Positions 1-8,433 of a stretch of DNA of 64,000 nt are shown piece after piece. The position numbers were made by a program, and so were the translations under genes. The notes beneath the pieces were generated by a model. The model was not told the DNA's origin. It searched no databases and worked only from the letters and a program-made list of their open reading frames with translations. Numbering within the stretch: the first letter of the stretch is position 1; the number at the start of each line of letters is the position of its first letter. Source of the DNA: Altererythrobacter sp. H2 (GTDB lineage: Bacteria; Pseudomonadota; Alphaproteobacteria; Sphingomonadales; Sphingomonadaceae); NCBI RefSeq assembly GCF_035319885.1, contig NZ_CP141285.1:868001-932000 (forward strand), written 5' to 3'.

Positions 1-876
1 CGCTTCCGGCATTTCCTTGCCATTGACTGGTCCGGAGCGAGGGGGGAGCGGCATAAGGGCATCGCGCTTGCGCTGGCCCACGCCGATGGCGGCCCGCCTG
101 TCCTGATCGAGCGCGCGCGTGGCTGGAGCCGGGCCGATGTCCTTGCCCTCCTTCGCCATGACCTGCCCGGTGATACGCTGGTCGGCATGGACCTGGGCAT
201 TGCCCTGCCATTTGCCGATGCCGGGGCATTCTTTCCCGGATGGGAAGAGAGCCCGCCCGACGCCCGCGCGCTGTGGGCGCTGATCGATGGCATCTGTGCC
301 GGCGATCCGCATCTGGAGGCGGGCAGCTTCGTGCGCCATGCCGAGGCTGGGCGGTATTATCGCCACGGCAAGGGGGATGAGGGCGACCGGTTCCACTTGC
401 CCGGCGCGGGAAATCGGGAAGGACGGTTCCGGATCGCTGAACATGCTCAGCGCGCCGCAGGTGTGCGGCCGGTCAGCAACTTCAACCTGGTCGGCGCAGC
501 GCAGGTCGGCAAGTCCAGCCTGACAGGCATGCGCCTCCTCCACCGGCTGGATGGCTGTTTGCCGGTCTGGCCGGTCGACCCGTTGCCTGCGCGGGGATCG
601 GTGCTGGTGGAGATATACACCTCGATCGCGGCGCTGGGCGGCGGAGCAAGGGGCGGTTTGACCAAGCTGCGCAGCTATGAGGCGCTCAATCGGGCGCTCA
701 TGGCGCTTGGCTCTCCACCAGTGCGGGGGGAGGGCGCACTGGACGACCATTCCTCCGACGCGCTGGTGAGCGCGGCCTGGCTGCGCCGGACCGGACCGGA
801 ACCGACCTGCTGGACACCGAACGGCCTGACTGAAGACGTCGCCCGCACCGAAGGCTGGACTTTTGGCGCGGTTTGA
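1..876 (+). CDS. DUF429-like predicted nuclease (5' end outside window)
   Basis: The frame is open from the first base (RFRHFLAIDWSGA...), so the gene starts upstream of the window; 291 residues are visible. The N-terminal strand with an AIDWSG motif, the internal GMDLGIALPF segment and the late DHSSDALVSAAW segment fit the RNase H-like fold of DUF429 family predicted nucleases, with acidic residues on successive strands. No substrate can be deduced. The first ATG inside the window, at 187, is internal to the domain and is not the start. tRNA-Thr follows on the same strand. Family call by motif only; function unknown. Confidence 0.7.
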   Translation, partial: RFRHFLAIDWSGARGERHKGIALALAHADGGPPVLIERARGWSRADVLALLRHDLPGDTLVGMDLGIALPFADAGAFFPGWEESPPDARALWALIDGICAGDPHLEAGSFVRHAEAGRYYRHGKGDEGDRFHLPGAGNREGRFRIAEHAQRAAGVRPVSNFNLVGAAQVGKSSLTGMRLLHRLDGCLPVWPVDPLPARGSVLVEIYTSIAALGGGARGGLTKLRSYEALNRALMALGSPPVRGEGALDDHSSDALVSAAWLRRTGPEPTCWTPNGLTEDVARTEGWTFGAV

Positions 877-928
877 ACGAAGGGCGCATCCACATTTTGC
901 CCGGTCGGATGACCGGCTCCGGGCATGG

Positions 929-1004
<76 letters not shown>

Positions 1005-1018
1005 GTTTCGACCAGAGG

Positions 1019-1043
1019 AAACCGTCCGGGGGACGGTTTTCCG
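1019..1043 (+). terminator. Rho-independent terminator after tRNA-Thr
   Basis: The arms AAACCGTCC and GGACGGTTT form a perfect 9-bp stem with a GGG loop and run into a short T stretch. It lies 15 bp after the CCA end of tRNA-Thr and separates the tRNA from the iron transporter operon. Confidence 0.75.
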
Positions 1044-1089
1044 TCGAAACTCCCGAGCGCAAGCGAAGCAGCACTTGCGCCAATTGCTT

Positions 1090-1107
1090 TTGCGAGTTAT
1101 TCGCATG
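1090..1107 (+). promoter_or_regulatory. Candidate Fur box upstream of fbpA
   Basis: TGCGAGTTATTCGCA (1091-1105) is an inverted repeat with 5-nt arms TGCGA/TCGCA. It resembles the ATGCGAATNATTCGCAT-type Fur operators seen before iron-uptake genes in Proteobacteria. It lies about 55 bp before the fbpA ATG, where a repressor would block the promoter. The iron-transport context supports it; binding is inferred. Confidence 0.5.
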
Positions 1108-1159
1108 TAGCAATCCTGCAGCAGCCCGCTGGCTGCCGATCCCGCACCGTGAGGCTCAC

Positions 1160-2197
1160 ATGTTCAAGCGCACCACCCTTTCTCTCGCCCTTGCCTCGCT
1201 CGCAGTGGCGGGCTGTTCCGGCCAGGCCGAGGGCGATGGTGCCGATCAGGTGGTCAACCTTTACACCGCCCGCCATTATGACAGCGATCTGGCGCTCTAC
1301 GAGCAGTTCACCCAGGAAACCGGGATCAAGATCAACTGGATCGAAGGCAAGCCGGATGAGCTGGTCGCGCGGATGAAGGCCGAAGGCGCCAACAGCCCGG
1401 CCGACCTGTTCATCACCGCCGATGCCGGTGCCCTGTGGCGGGCGCAGCGCGAAGGCCTGTTCCAGTCGGTCACCACCGACACGCTGACCGCGCGCATTCC
1501 GGCCAACCTGCGCGAGCCGGAAGGCAACTGGTACGGCTTCACCCGCCGCGCCCGCGTGGTCGCCTATGATCCGGCCAAGGTGAAGCCGGAGGAGATCGAC
1601 GACTACGCTGACCTGGCCGATCCGCGTTTCAAGGGCCGGATCTGTGTCCGTTCGTCCGACAGTGTCTACAACCTTTCGCTGGTTGGTGCCCTGATCGAGG
1701 CCTGGGGTCCGGACAAGGCCGGGGACTGGGTCAAGGGTGTGGTCGCCAACATGGCCCGTCCTCCGGAAGGGGGTGATCGCGACCAGATCCGCGCCGTCGC
1801 CGCCGGGGTGTGCGACGTGGCCATTACCAACAGCTACTATTACATCCGCATGGCAAGCGGCGAAGACGCAGCTGACCGGGCCATCACCGACAAGGTCAAG
1901 CTGGCCTTCCCCAGCATTGATGGTGCTGGGACTCATATCAACATCTCCGGTGGCGGCGTGATCCGCAATGCGCCCAACAAGGCCAATGCGATCAAGCTGC
2001 TGGAGTTCTTCGCTTCCGCCAAGGCGCAGACGCACATCTCGGCCGAGAACAACGAGTATCCGGCCTCGCCTGACGTGCCGGCCCCGGCCCCGGTTGACGC
2101 CTATGCCGCCTTCACCGCCCACCCGATGGGCGTGGCCGCGTTCGCAGCCCGCCAGCCGGAAGCCCAGTCGCTGATGAGCGCAGCCGGCTGGCGCTGA
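1160..2197 (+). CDS. fbpA: Fe(III) ABC transporter substrate-binding lipoprotein
   Basis: A 345-residue periplasmic ferric-binding protein of the FbpA/FutA family that hands Fe3+ to the permease encoded next. The ATG at 1160 gives a lipoprotein signal (MFKRTTLSLALASLAVAGC) with Cys at the cleavage point; the frame is open further upstream but that part overlaps tRNA-Thr. The mature protein begins with VVNLYTARHYDSD, typical of the family, and contains the Tyr cluster NSYYYIRMASGE that ligates iron in FbpA/FutA proteins. The permease follows after 20 bp and then the ATPase, forming a three-gene iron operon. Regulation by Fur is suggested by the upstream palindrome. Confidence 0.9.
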   Translation: MFKRTTLSLALASLAVAGCSGQAEGDGADQVVNLYTARHYDSDLALYEQFTQETGIKINWIEGKPDELVARMKAEGANSPADLFITADAGALWRAQREGLFQSVTTDTLTARIPANLREPEGNWYGFTRRARVVAYDPAKVKPEEIDDYADLADPRFKGRICVRSSDSVYNLSLVGALIEAWGPDKAGDWVKGVVANMARPPEGGDRDQIRAVAAGVCDVAITNSYYYIRMASGEDAADRAITDKVKLAFPSIDGAGTHINISGGGVIRNAPNKANAIKLLEFFASAKAQTHISAENNEYPASPDVPAPAPVDAYAAFTAHPMGVAAFAARQPEAQSLMSAAGWR

Positions 2198-2217
2198 CCG
2201 AAGGCAGTTCGCTCCGC

Positions 2218-3777
2218 TTGACCCGCTTTTCGCCTCTGGCTGCCCTTGCGGCCATCGCGGGGCTGGCGGTCTTGCTGCCGCTGGCAGGCGTAGTGCTGGC
2301 CTCTTTCGGCTCGGACACCGCCGACATCGCCGGGCGGGATCTGGCGCGCTATGCCCTGACCAGCGCGGGGCTAGCGCTGGCAGTGGGGGCTTTCACCGGG
2401 CTGGCCGGAACCCTGTCTGCCTGGCTGGTGGTCATGCACCGCTTCCCCGGACGCGGGCTGTTCGCCTGGGCGCTGGCCCTGCCGCTGGCCATGCCGGCCT
2501 TTGCCATCGCCTATGGTTATGCCGACCTGTTCGACGTTGCCGGCCCCTTGCGCACGGCCTTGCGCGCTGCGACCGGGCAGGACCTGCCGTTCGAACTGCG
2601 CAGCATTGGCGGGGCGGCCTTCGTGCTGTCGGCCGCGTTTTACCCCTATGTCTACCTCGCCATGCGGGCGGCGTTCCTGAGTCAGTCCGGCAGTGCGCTG
2701 GAGGCGGCGCGGATGCTCGGGTGCAGCGGGCGGAGCGCATTCCTGCGGGTGGCCCTGCCGATGGCGCGGCCGGCGCTGGCAGCCGGGGTGGCGCTGGCGG
2801 TGATGGAGACCCTGGCCGACTATGGCGCGGTGCACTTCCTCAGCGTGCAGACCCTGACCACCGGCGTGGTCCGGGCCTGGTCGGTCTATGGCTCCACCGT
2901 CAGCGCGGCGCGCTTTGCCCTGCCGCTGCTCGCGGCGGCCGCGCTGTTGCTGTGGATCGAGCGCGCCAGCCGCCGGGGCCGGGCGCACGAATCCGCCCGC
3001 GCCCGCTTCCGCGAACTGGAGCCGCAGCCGCTCGGGCCGGTGGCGCGGTGGGGGGCGGCGTTGTTCTGCCTTGCACTGGTTGGCGCCGGGCTGCTGATCC
3101 CGGCCGGGTGGCTGGCGTGGAACCTGGGGACCTACACCCCGGACTGGACCCGGCTGGCCACCGCCATGCGCAACAGCCTGGGCTTGGGCCTTGCGGGCGC
3201 GGTGGTGACGGTCATGCTCGCCACCATGCTGGCGCTCGGGACCAAGCGTCTGCCGCTGATCGCGCGACTGGCGAGCCTCGGCTACGCCACGCCGGGGGCG
3301 GTCATGGCAATCGGCCTGCTCGCGCCTGCCGGGGTCATCTGGTCGATGGCGCCGGGATCGGGCATGGGCATCGCCCTCGTGCTGCTGGTGCTGGCCTATG
3401 CCGCGCGGCTGATGGCGGCGGCGCTGGAGCCGATCGACGCCGGGCTCGCCCGCGTCACCCCGTCGATGATTCAGGCCGCCCGCACGCTCGGCCATGGCGA
3501 GACCCGCGCTGCCTTTGCAGTGGAACTGCCGCTGGCGCGCGGGGCCATGCTCACGGCCGGGCTGATCGTGCTGGTCGACGTGCTCAAGGAACTGCCCGCC
3601 ACCCTGATCCTGCGCCCGTTCAACTTCGACACGCTGGCCGTGATCGCCAACAACTATGCCGCTGATGAGCGGCTCGGGCAGGCCGGGCTGCCGTCGCTTT
3701 TGATCCTGGCATTGTCACTGCCTGCGGTTATGTGGCTGACCCGGCAGATTTCCGCTTCGGCGCCGGGCCGGGGCTAG
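2218..3777 (+). CDS. fbpB: Fe(III) ABC transporter permease
   Basis: A 519-residue inner-membrane permease with two fused permease halves, as in FbpB/SfuB. EAARMLGCSGRSAFLRVALP in the first half and QAARTLGHGETRAAFAVELP in the second are the EAA loops that dock the ATPase. About twelve hydrophobic segments are visible. The chosen start is TTG at 2218 (MTRFSPLAAL), since no ATG precedes the first membrane segment. It lies 20 bp after fbpA and ends just before fbpC, so the three genes are probably cotranscribed. Confidence 0.88.
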   Translation: MTRFSPLAALAAIAGLAVLLPLAGVVLASFGSDTADIAGRDLARYALTSAGLALAVGAFTGLAGTLSAWLVVMHRFPGRGLFAWALALPLAMPAFAIAYGYADLFDVAGPLRTALRAATGQDLPFELRSIGGAAFVLSAAFYPYVYLAMRAAFLSQSGSALEAARMLGCSGRSAFLRVALPMARPALAAGVALAVMETLADYGAVHFLSVQTLTTGVVRAWSVYGSTVSAARFALPLLAAAALLLWIERASRRGRAHESARARFRELEPQPLGPVARWGAALFCLALVGAGLLIPAGWLAWNLGTYTPDWTRLATAMRNSLGLGLAGAVVTVMLATMLALGTKRLPLIARLASLGYATPGAVMAIGLLAPAGVIWSMAPGSGMGIALVLLVLAYAARLMAAALEPIDAGLARVTPSMIQAARTLGHGETRAAFAVELPLARGAMLTAGLIVLVDVLKELPATLILRPFNFDTLAVIANNYAADERLGQAGLPSLLILALSLPAVMWLTRQISASAPGRG

Positions 3778-3791
3778 TGGCGAGACCGGCG

Positions 3792-4820
3792 ATGGACGCA
3801 ACCGATCCGATCCTCGAGCTGTCTGCGGTGACGCGCCGCTATGGCACCGTTGCAGCGGTAGACGCGGCTGGTTTCGCGCTGCAGCGCGGGCGGATCGCCT
3901 GCCTGCTCGGCCCCTCGGGCTGCGGCAAGAGCACCCTCCTGCGGATGATCGCCGGGCTGGAACCGGTCGACGAAGGTACCATTCATCTCGCCGGGCAGGT
4001 GGTCTCCGCACCCGGCAGCCAGGCCGCGCCGGAGCATCGCGGGGTCGGGCTGGTGTTCCAGGACAACGCCCTGTTCCCCCACCTCGACGTGCGCGGTAAT
4101 GTCGGCTTCGGGCTGGGCCGCCTGCCCCGCGCCCAGCGCGAGACGCAGGTCACCCGCCTGCTGGACCAGTTCCACATCGCCCATCTGGAGAAGAGCTGGC
4201 CGCACATGCTCTCGGGCGGGGAGCAGCAGCGGGTGGCGATCGCCCGGGCGCTGGCGCGCGAACCGGCGCTGCTGCTGCTGGACGAACCGTTCTCCGGCCT
4301 CGACGGCTCGCTCCGCGCCAGCGTGCGCGACGCCCTGCTGGCCGACCTGCGCCGCGCCGGGGCCACCGTGCTGGTGGTCACCCACGATCCGGACGAGGCA
4401 ATGGCGATAGCCGACGACCTGGTGCTGATGGCGGGCGGGCGGGTGCTTCAGACCGGCAGCCCGGACGAATGCTATCGCCGCCCGGTCAGCGTGACCGCCG
4501 CCCACCTGCTGGGCGATCTGGTGCTCCTGCCGGGGCAGGTTGCCGCCGGGCAGGCCGAAACCGCGCTCGGCACCCATCCAGCCCCGGGCCTGCCCGATGG
4601 CCCGGTGCTGATCGGTCTGCGGCCCGAGGCGCTGTCGCTGATGCCGGGCGGCGTGCCGGCCACGGTCAGGGAGGTGCGCTTCGCCGGGCACGGCCACCGC
4701 TTGCGGCTCGACCTTGGCGGCACGGAGGTCATGCTCCGGCTGACGGGCACGCCGCCAACGGTGGGCGAGACAGTGGACGTGGGCCACGATCCGGCGGCGG
4801 TAAGGGTCTTTCCGGGCTAA
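3792..4820 (+). CDS. fbpC: Fe(III) ABC transporter ATP-binding protein
   Basis: A 342-residue ATPase that powers ferric-iron import. Walker A is GPSGCGKST (about residue 45), the signature is [14 protein letters not shown], and Walker B is LLLLDEPFSGLD. A C-terminal beta-rich TOBE-like regulatory domain follows (GLRPEALSLMPGG onward). The ATG at 3792 starts MDATDPILELSAV; the frame is open upstream but overlaps the fbpB end. Neighbouring fbpA and fbpB identify the substrate class as iron rather than spermidine or sulfate. Confidence 0.88.
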   Translation: MDATDPILELSAVTRRYGTVAAVDAAGFALQRGRIACLLGPSGCGKSTLLRMIAGLEPVDEGTIHLAGQVVSAPGSQAAPEHRGVGLVFQDNALFPHLDVRGNVGFGLGRLPRAQRETQVTRLLDQFHIAHLEKSWPHMLSGGEQQRVAIARALAREPALLLLDEPFSGLDGSLRASVRDALLADLRRAGATVLVVTHDPDEAMAIADDLVLMAGGRVLQTGSPDECYRRPVSVTAAHLLGDLVLLPGQVAAGQAETALGTHPAPGLPDGPVLIGLRPEALSLMPGGVPATVREVRFAGHGHRLRLDLGGTEVMLRLTGTPPTVGETVDVGHDPAAVRVFPG

Positions 4821-4921
4821 GCGCAGCACCACGGGCACGGCTCGTCGCCCCCTGCCGGAACGATCGCATGGCAGGCCTATTGGTCGGGTATCAACCAACC
4901 CGAAGCCTATGGAGAGCCACC

Positions 4922-5917
4922 ATGAAACTGAAGTCGCTTGCCGAGCAGACCATCGTCGTCACCGGGGGATCATCCGGGATCGGCCTTGCGACCGCGCGGA
5001 TGGTCGCGCAGCGCGGGGCGAACGTGGTGATCATCGCCCGCAATCAGGAAGGGTTGGACAAGGCCGCCCAAGAAGTCCGCGCCGCTGGCGGACGGTGCGA
5101 CACCATCAGCGCCGATGTCGGCAGCCGCGACGAGGTCAGGGCCGCTGTCGAGCAGGTGATCGAGCGCCACGGCGGCTTCGATACCTGGGTCAGCAATGCG
5201 GGCGTCGGCCTTTATGCCAAACTTGAGGAGCTGAGCGACGAAGACCATCGCCGCCTCTTCGAGACCAATTAATGGGGCGTGGTCCATTGTGCCACCGAGG
5301 CGCTGCCGCACTTGCGCGAACGCGGGGGTGCGCTGATCACCACCGGGTCGATTTCCTCGCAGATGCCCGCGCCCATCCTGTCCTCCTACACCGCCAGCAA
5401 ATATGCCGTGAAAGGCTACATCGATTCCCTGCGGCTGGAACTGATGCACGACAAGGCCCCCATCTCGGTCACCCTGATCCAGCCGAGCGGCATCAACACC
5501 CCGTTTGGCGAGCATTCGCTCAACCAGATGGAAGACCGGTCGAAGGTTCCTCCCCCGGTCTATGATCCCGACATCGTCGCCGATGCGATCTGCCATGCCG
5601 CCGCGCATCCGACCCGCGACCTGATCGTGGGCGGGGCGGGGCGGGCGATGACTCTGCTGGCCACGCTGGCACCGGGGCTGGCCGACCGCGTCTTCGCCGC
5701 GGCCTTCTTCAAGACCGCGCGCGACACGTCCCGGCCCAAGCGCGAGGTCAGTGGCGGCTTCCATCACGGCGGCGGGCGGGGCGAGGTCTATGGCGACCAG
5801 GGCAAATGGATGCGCCGCACCAGCCTCTACACCACCGCCCGCACCCATCCCGTGATGGCGACAGTCGGCCTGCTGGCCGCAGCCGGGGCGACGGGATTGC
5901 TGCTTTCGCGGCGCTGA
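4922..5917 (+). pseudogene. Short-chain dehydrogenase interrupted by an in-frame TAA
   Basis: Read through one stop, this is an SDR of about 331 codons with a C-terminal hydrophobic anchor (MATVGLLAAAGATGLLLS). The first part has the Rossmann motif TGGSSGIG and the NAG motif. The second part has the catalytic Ser and the YTASK active-site motif. Codon 117, in the context FETN-stop-WGVVHC, is TAA at 5270-5272, and the frame is otherwise identical and intact on both sides. The first product (116 residues) lacks the catalytic residues and the second lacks the cofactor site, so neither half should work alone. This looks like a recent nonsense mutation or a sequencing error. The substrate is unknown. 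Confidence 0.75.
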
Positions 5918-6290
5918 GAGGTGGCGCAATCCGAAGCCTCGGTTCGGTGTCCTTGAGGCTGGGCGCTGGTCCGGGGCGTCGGTGGGTCGGCGAGACGGAT
6001 CATCGCCCATTAACCTACGGCACAGATCGGATTTATGGCCTGAACGAGCCTGTCCGTCGGGTCGCCGGCTCTCAACCATAATTCGGCCAATGCTTGAGGA
6101 TCCTATCCCGGAGTAACCGGTTAACAAGCCCCCAGCCCTGTCCGCCCCTTGCCTAATTTAATAGTCTGAATATACGGAATAAATATCATTAGTATCAGTT
6201 AACCTGCGAGGGCGTGTCCGGGTAATGTCAATGCCTACATAATAACTAAGTGTTTATACTTATAGAATCTTCCCGGATCATGAAAAACTA
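5918..6290. other. Intergenic stretch, AT-rich distal half
   Basis: No gene is supported here. The first part is GC-rich with only shadow frames. It includes a 10-bp palindrome TAACCGGTTA at 6114-6123. From about 6150 to 6290 base composition drops sharply to AT-rich with promoter-like TATACT/TATAGA hexamers. Since the IS630 element begins directly after it, this AT-rich part was probably the original promoter region of the regulator gene now at 7377. Confidence 0.6.
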
Positions 6291-6303
6291 GAGCAGAATC
6301 CGA

Positions 6304-7252
6304 TCACTCTGGTTCGTATCCTGCGGCGGTGAAGTAATTCGCGCATTCTTCCGGTGTGAAGCGAGGAAGCGCGTCGCCGATGGCGTCCCAAAGCTCTGGG
6401 ACCGTGCGGGCCGCGGCCTTGCGCAGGATTGATTTGAGTTTTGCGAAGGCGTTTTCGATCGGATTGAAGTCTGGGGAATAGGGCGGGAGGAAGAGCATCC
6501 GCGCACCTGCCGCTTCGATGGCTTCGCGAGCGCCACTGGCTTTATGGGCCGGCAGATTATCGAGGATGACGATATCGCCTGTTCGCAGTGTCGGCGCGAG
6601 CACCTGTTGCGCATAGGCGACGAACCATTCCCCCGTCATAGGTCCGTCCAGGACCATCGGTGCGGTCATACCGGTGAGACGCAGCGCGCCAGTGAAGGTT
6701 GTCGTCTTCCAATGGCCATGTGGAATTGGTGAGCGGCACCGCAGGCCACGCTTTGCTCGTCCCCGCAGCCGAGCCATCTTGGTTGTCGCGCCGGTCTCGT
6801 CGAGGAACACCAGCCGTTCGGGATCGAGATCAGGTTGCGCCCGGAACCACGCGCGTCGCCGCGCGGCAACGTCGGGCCGCTCCTGCTCGCTGGCGTGCGC
6901 CGTTTTTTTTGACGGTCATCGCGTGACGGTCGAGAAAGCGCCAGATCGTGCTCGGGGCGAAGGTCACGTTATGCTCTGAGCGAAGCAGTTCGGTCAGCTC
7001 GACCAGTGTCAGATCAACCTGACGGTCGATCGCCCCCAGAATGATGTCACGGTAGGCCTCGATCCGCTGAGAGCGTTTGTCGCCGCCCTGAGGCTTCGCA
7101 CGTGTCGCCCCGCTTTCCCGCCACTCGCGAACCCAGCGCACTGCGCTGGCTACAGCCACTCCGAACCGCTGTGCCGCCGCTCGGCGGGAAAGACCACCAT
7201 CAACCGCTGCGATCACACGACTACGCAGATCCTCCGATATAGACTTCGCCAT
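6304..7252 (-). CDS. IS630 transposase in two frames joined at an A8 slippery run
   Basis: The start at 7252 gives [12 protein letters not shown], a helix-turn-helix N-terminal part. The frame passes [11 protein letters not shown] and then drifts to a non-homologous tail ending at 6830. A shift of one base at the run of eight T on the plus strand (6903-6910, A8 in the mRNA) continues the protein as [21 protein letters not shown] and on into the DDE domain, ending at 6304. The catalytic residues are Asp in VFLDET, Asp in ILDNLPAHK and Glu in NPIENAFAK. Related IS630 transposases in alphaproteobacteria are commonly annotated with a programmed frameshift, so the run is probably functional slippage. 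A simple one-base insertion cannot be excluded. Confidence 0.85.
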
Positions 7253-7283
7253 GCCAGGCTGGCCTCCTCGTCCAGCCGACATG

Positions 7284-7328
7284 TTGAATCAGAATTTCCC
7301 CCTGGTGGGAATCCCCCGGGTGATTCAA
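7284..7328 (-). promoter_or_regulatory. Nested palindrome in the IS630 transposase leader
   Basis: TTGAATCA (7284-7291) and TGATTCAA (7321-7328) are perfect inverted arms. They enclose a second pair, TTCCC (7296-7300) and GGGAA (7307-7311). The structure lies between the right inverted repeat and the transposase ATG at 7252. It could fold in the transposase mRNA leader or be a transposase or host-factor site. Its role is inferred only. Confidence 0.45.
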
Positions 7329-7376
7329 TAAGATCGGATTATGCTCTAGACCGGAGAAGCTGAAAAAGAGAGTGAC

Positions 7377-8171
7377 GTGGCCCGAACACCTGTCGATCGC
7401 CTTAAAGACTTGGTCCCTGCTCGCGTCAACGAGGAGGGCAGGATTTTTCTGTGGGATGAAAATGGCAAAAAAGGCCCGGAGATCGACCTGGTCAAATATG
7501 ACCGTCCGCTCTCCCAGGTAAATATCAATATCGTTTCCATAAGTGATCGTGGCAGCGAAGAGCGGCGGGAATATATCAGCCATCTCTTTCCGTCTCGTCC
7601 GGTCCGGGATGTTTCCAGCTTTGATATTCAGGCCCTGTCTCAGGCGGTCGAATCGTACGACATGCTTGTTGTAAGCCTTGATGATATCGGGCGATTCAGG
7701 AAGGTGTTTGCCAAACCGGCTAAAACCCTGATCATGAACAAGATCTCAATCGCAGTCGGCACCCGCTTCAGTCCTGCCGACAGGGCGGTGCTGTTGAACT
7801 TCGGCTTTGACGATGTTTTCCAGCTAACGATGCCGCTTGAGGAGGCGATGGTCCGGCTGATGGGGATACTTGCCCGTCATCAGATCAATCAGTCGATACG
7901 ATCGCGCTCCGAAGAGGTGAACCTGGACGAGTTCAGCGAGCAGCACGTGATCGGAATTCTGTCGTACAGTCAGAAACGGATCGTCAAGGAGCTATTGAAG
8001 CATGAAGGGTCGCCCGTAAAATTCAGCCAGCTGGCAACGTTCGATTATGTGACCCGGGAATACAATCTGAATGCCTTGCGAGTGGCGATAAGCGGCCTGC
8101 GTCGGCGATTGTTCAATTGCCGAATCCGCACCGTGAAGGGCATTGGCTACGCTCTGGACGTGTACCGGTAA
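7377..8171 (+). CDS. Atypical OmpR-family regulator with degenerate receiver domain
   Basis: 264 residues. The C-terminal third (from about residue 190) is an OmpR/PhoB winged helix: ALRVAISGLRRRL is the recognition-helix region and IRTVKGIGYALD the wing. The middle region has receiver-like alternation, but the strand that should carry the phospho-acceptor Asp reads YDMLVVSLDD, with Ser in the usual Asp place. The conserved Lys-Pro near the end is replaced by TMP. Phosphorylation-independent control is therefore likely. About 55 N-terminal residues precede the receiver. The start is GTG at 7377 after an AAAAGAGAG ribosome site. The IS630 right end is only 30 bp upstream, so native transcription is probably disturbed. 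Targets are unknown. Confidence 0.7.
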   Translation: MARTPVDRLKDLVPARVNEEGRIFLWDENGKKGPEIDLVKYDRPLSQVNINIVSISDRGSEERREYISHLFPSRPVRDVSSFDIQALSQAVESYDMLVVSLDDIGRFRKVFAKPAKTLIMNKISIAVGTRFSPADRAVLLNFGFDDVFQLTMPLEEAMVRLMGILARHQINQSIRSRSEEVNLDEFSEQHVIGILSYSQKRIVKELLKHEGSPVKFSQLATFDYVTREYNLNALRVAISGLRRRLFNCRIRTVKGIGYALDVYR

Positions 8172-8178
8172 CGGCTGA

Positions 8179-8433
8179 TCAGCACAGTACCGCGAGGCCG
8201 CCGGTAACGATCAATGCTGCCACCGCAGAACTTGCGATCAACTGCGCGCCCTCACTCCACAGGTCGAACGGCTTGATCCAGCGGTTCGCATAGCGCCGCC
8301 GCCGTAACTGGCGTGCCAGCTGGTCGGCCAGTTCGTAACGCTCCACCTGTTCAGCCATTGCGCGAATGTCACAAAGGCGATTCTTCTGTTCCCGTGTCAG
8401 CACGGAAATGTCGGGATCAGGAATCACAGACAT
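8179..8433 (-). CDS. Small hypothetical protein with C-terminal membrane segment
   Basis: 84 residues, not recognised. The N-terminal two-thirds is charged and helical (EQKNRLCDIRAMAEQVERYELADQLARQLRRRRYANR contains heptad-like spacing), and the last 20 residues are hydrophobic, as in a tail-anchored protein. Its start overlaps the end of the next upstream gene (8417) by 17 bp, which suggests translational coupling. It is convergent with the regulator at 7377, stop to stop 7 bp apart. Confidence 0.6.
   Translation of the reverse strand: MSVIPDPDISVLTREQKNRLCDIRAMAEQVERYELADQLARQLRRRRYANRWIKPFDLWSEGAQLIASSAVAALIVTGGLAVLC

Larger units (their letters stand above)
6291..7346 (-). mobile_element. 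IS630-family insertion sequence, complete with TA target duplication
   Basis: A 1056-bp element. The left end GAGCAGAATCCGATC (6291-6305) is the inverted repeat of the right end GATCGGATTATGCTC (7332-7346), 14 of 15 matching. Each end is flanked by TA (6289-6290 and 7347-7348), the target dinucleotide that IS630/Tc1-mariner elements duplicate. It carries one transposase on the minus strand, split in two frames. The intact ends and duplication suggest a fairly recent insertion. Confidence 0.92.

Noticed and set aside
1097-2122. Long antisense frame opposite fbpA, and similar long antisense frames opposite fbpB, fbpC, the CNT gene, thiC and the ACADs
   Set aside because: High G+C makes stops rare in other frames. 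These frames have unnatural Arg/Pro/His-rich composition and overlap well-supported genes.
4880-4905. Inverted-looking TTGGT...ACCAA before the SDR pseudogene
   Set aside because: Arms are short and spacing irregular; chance occurrence is likely.
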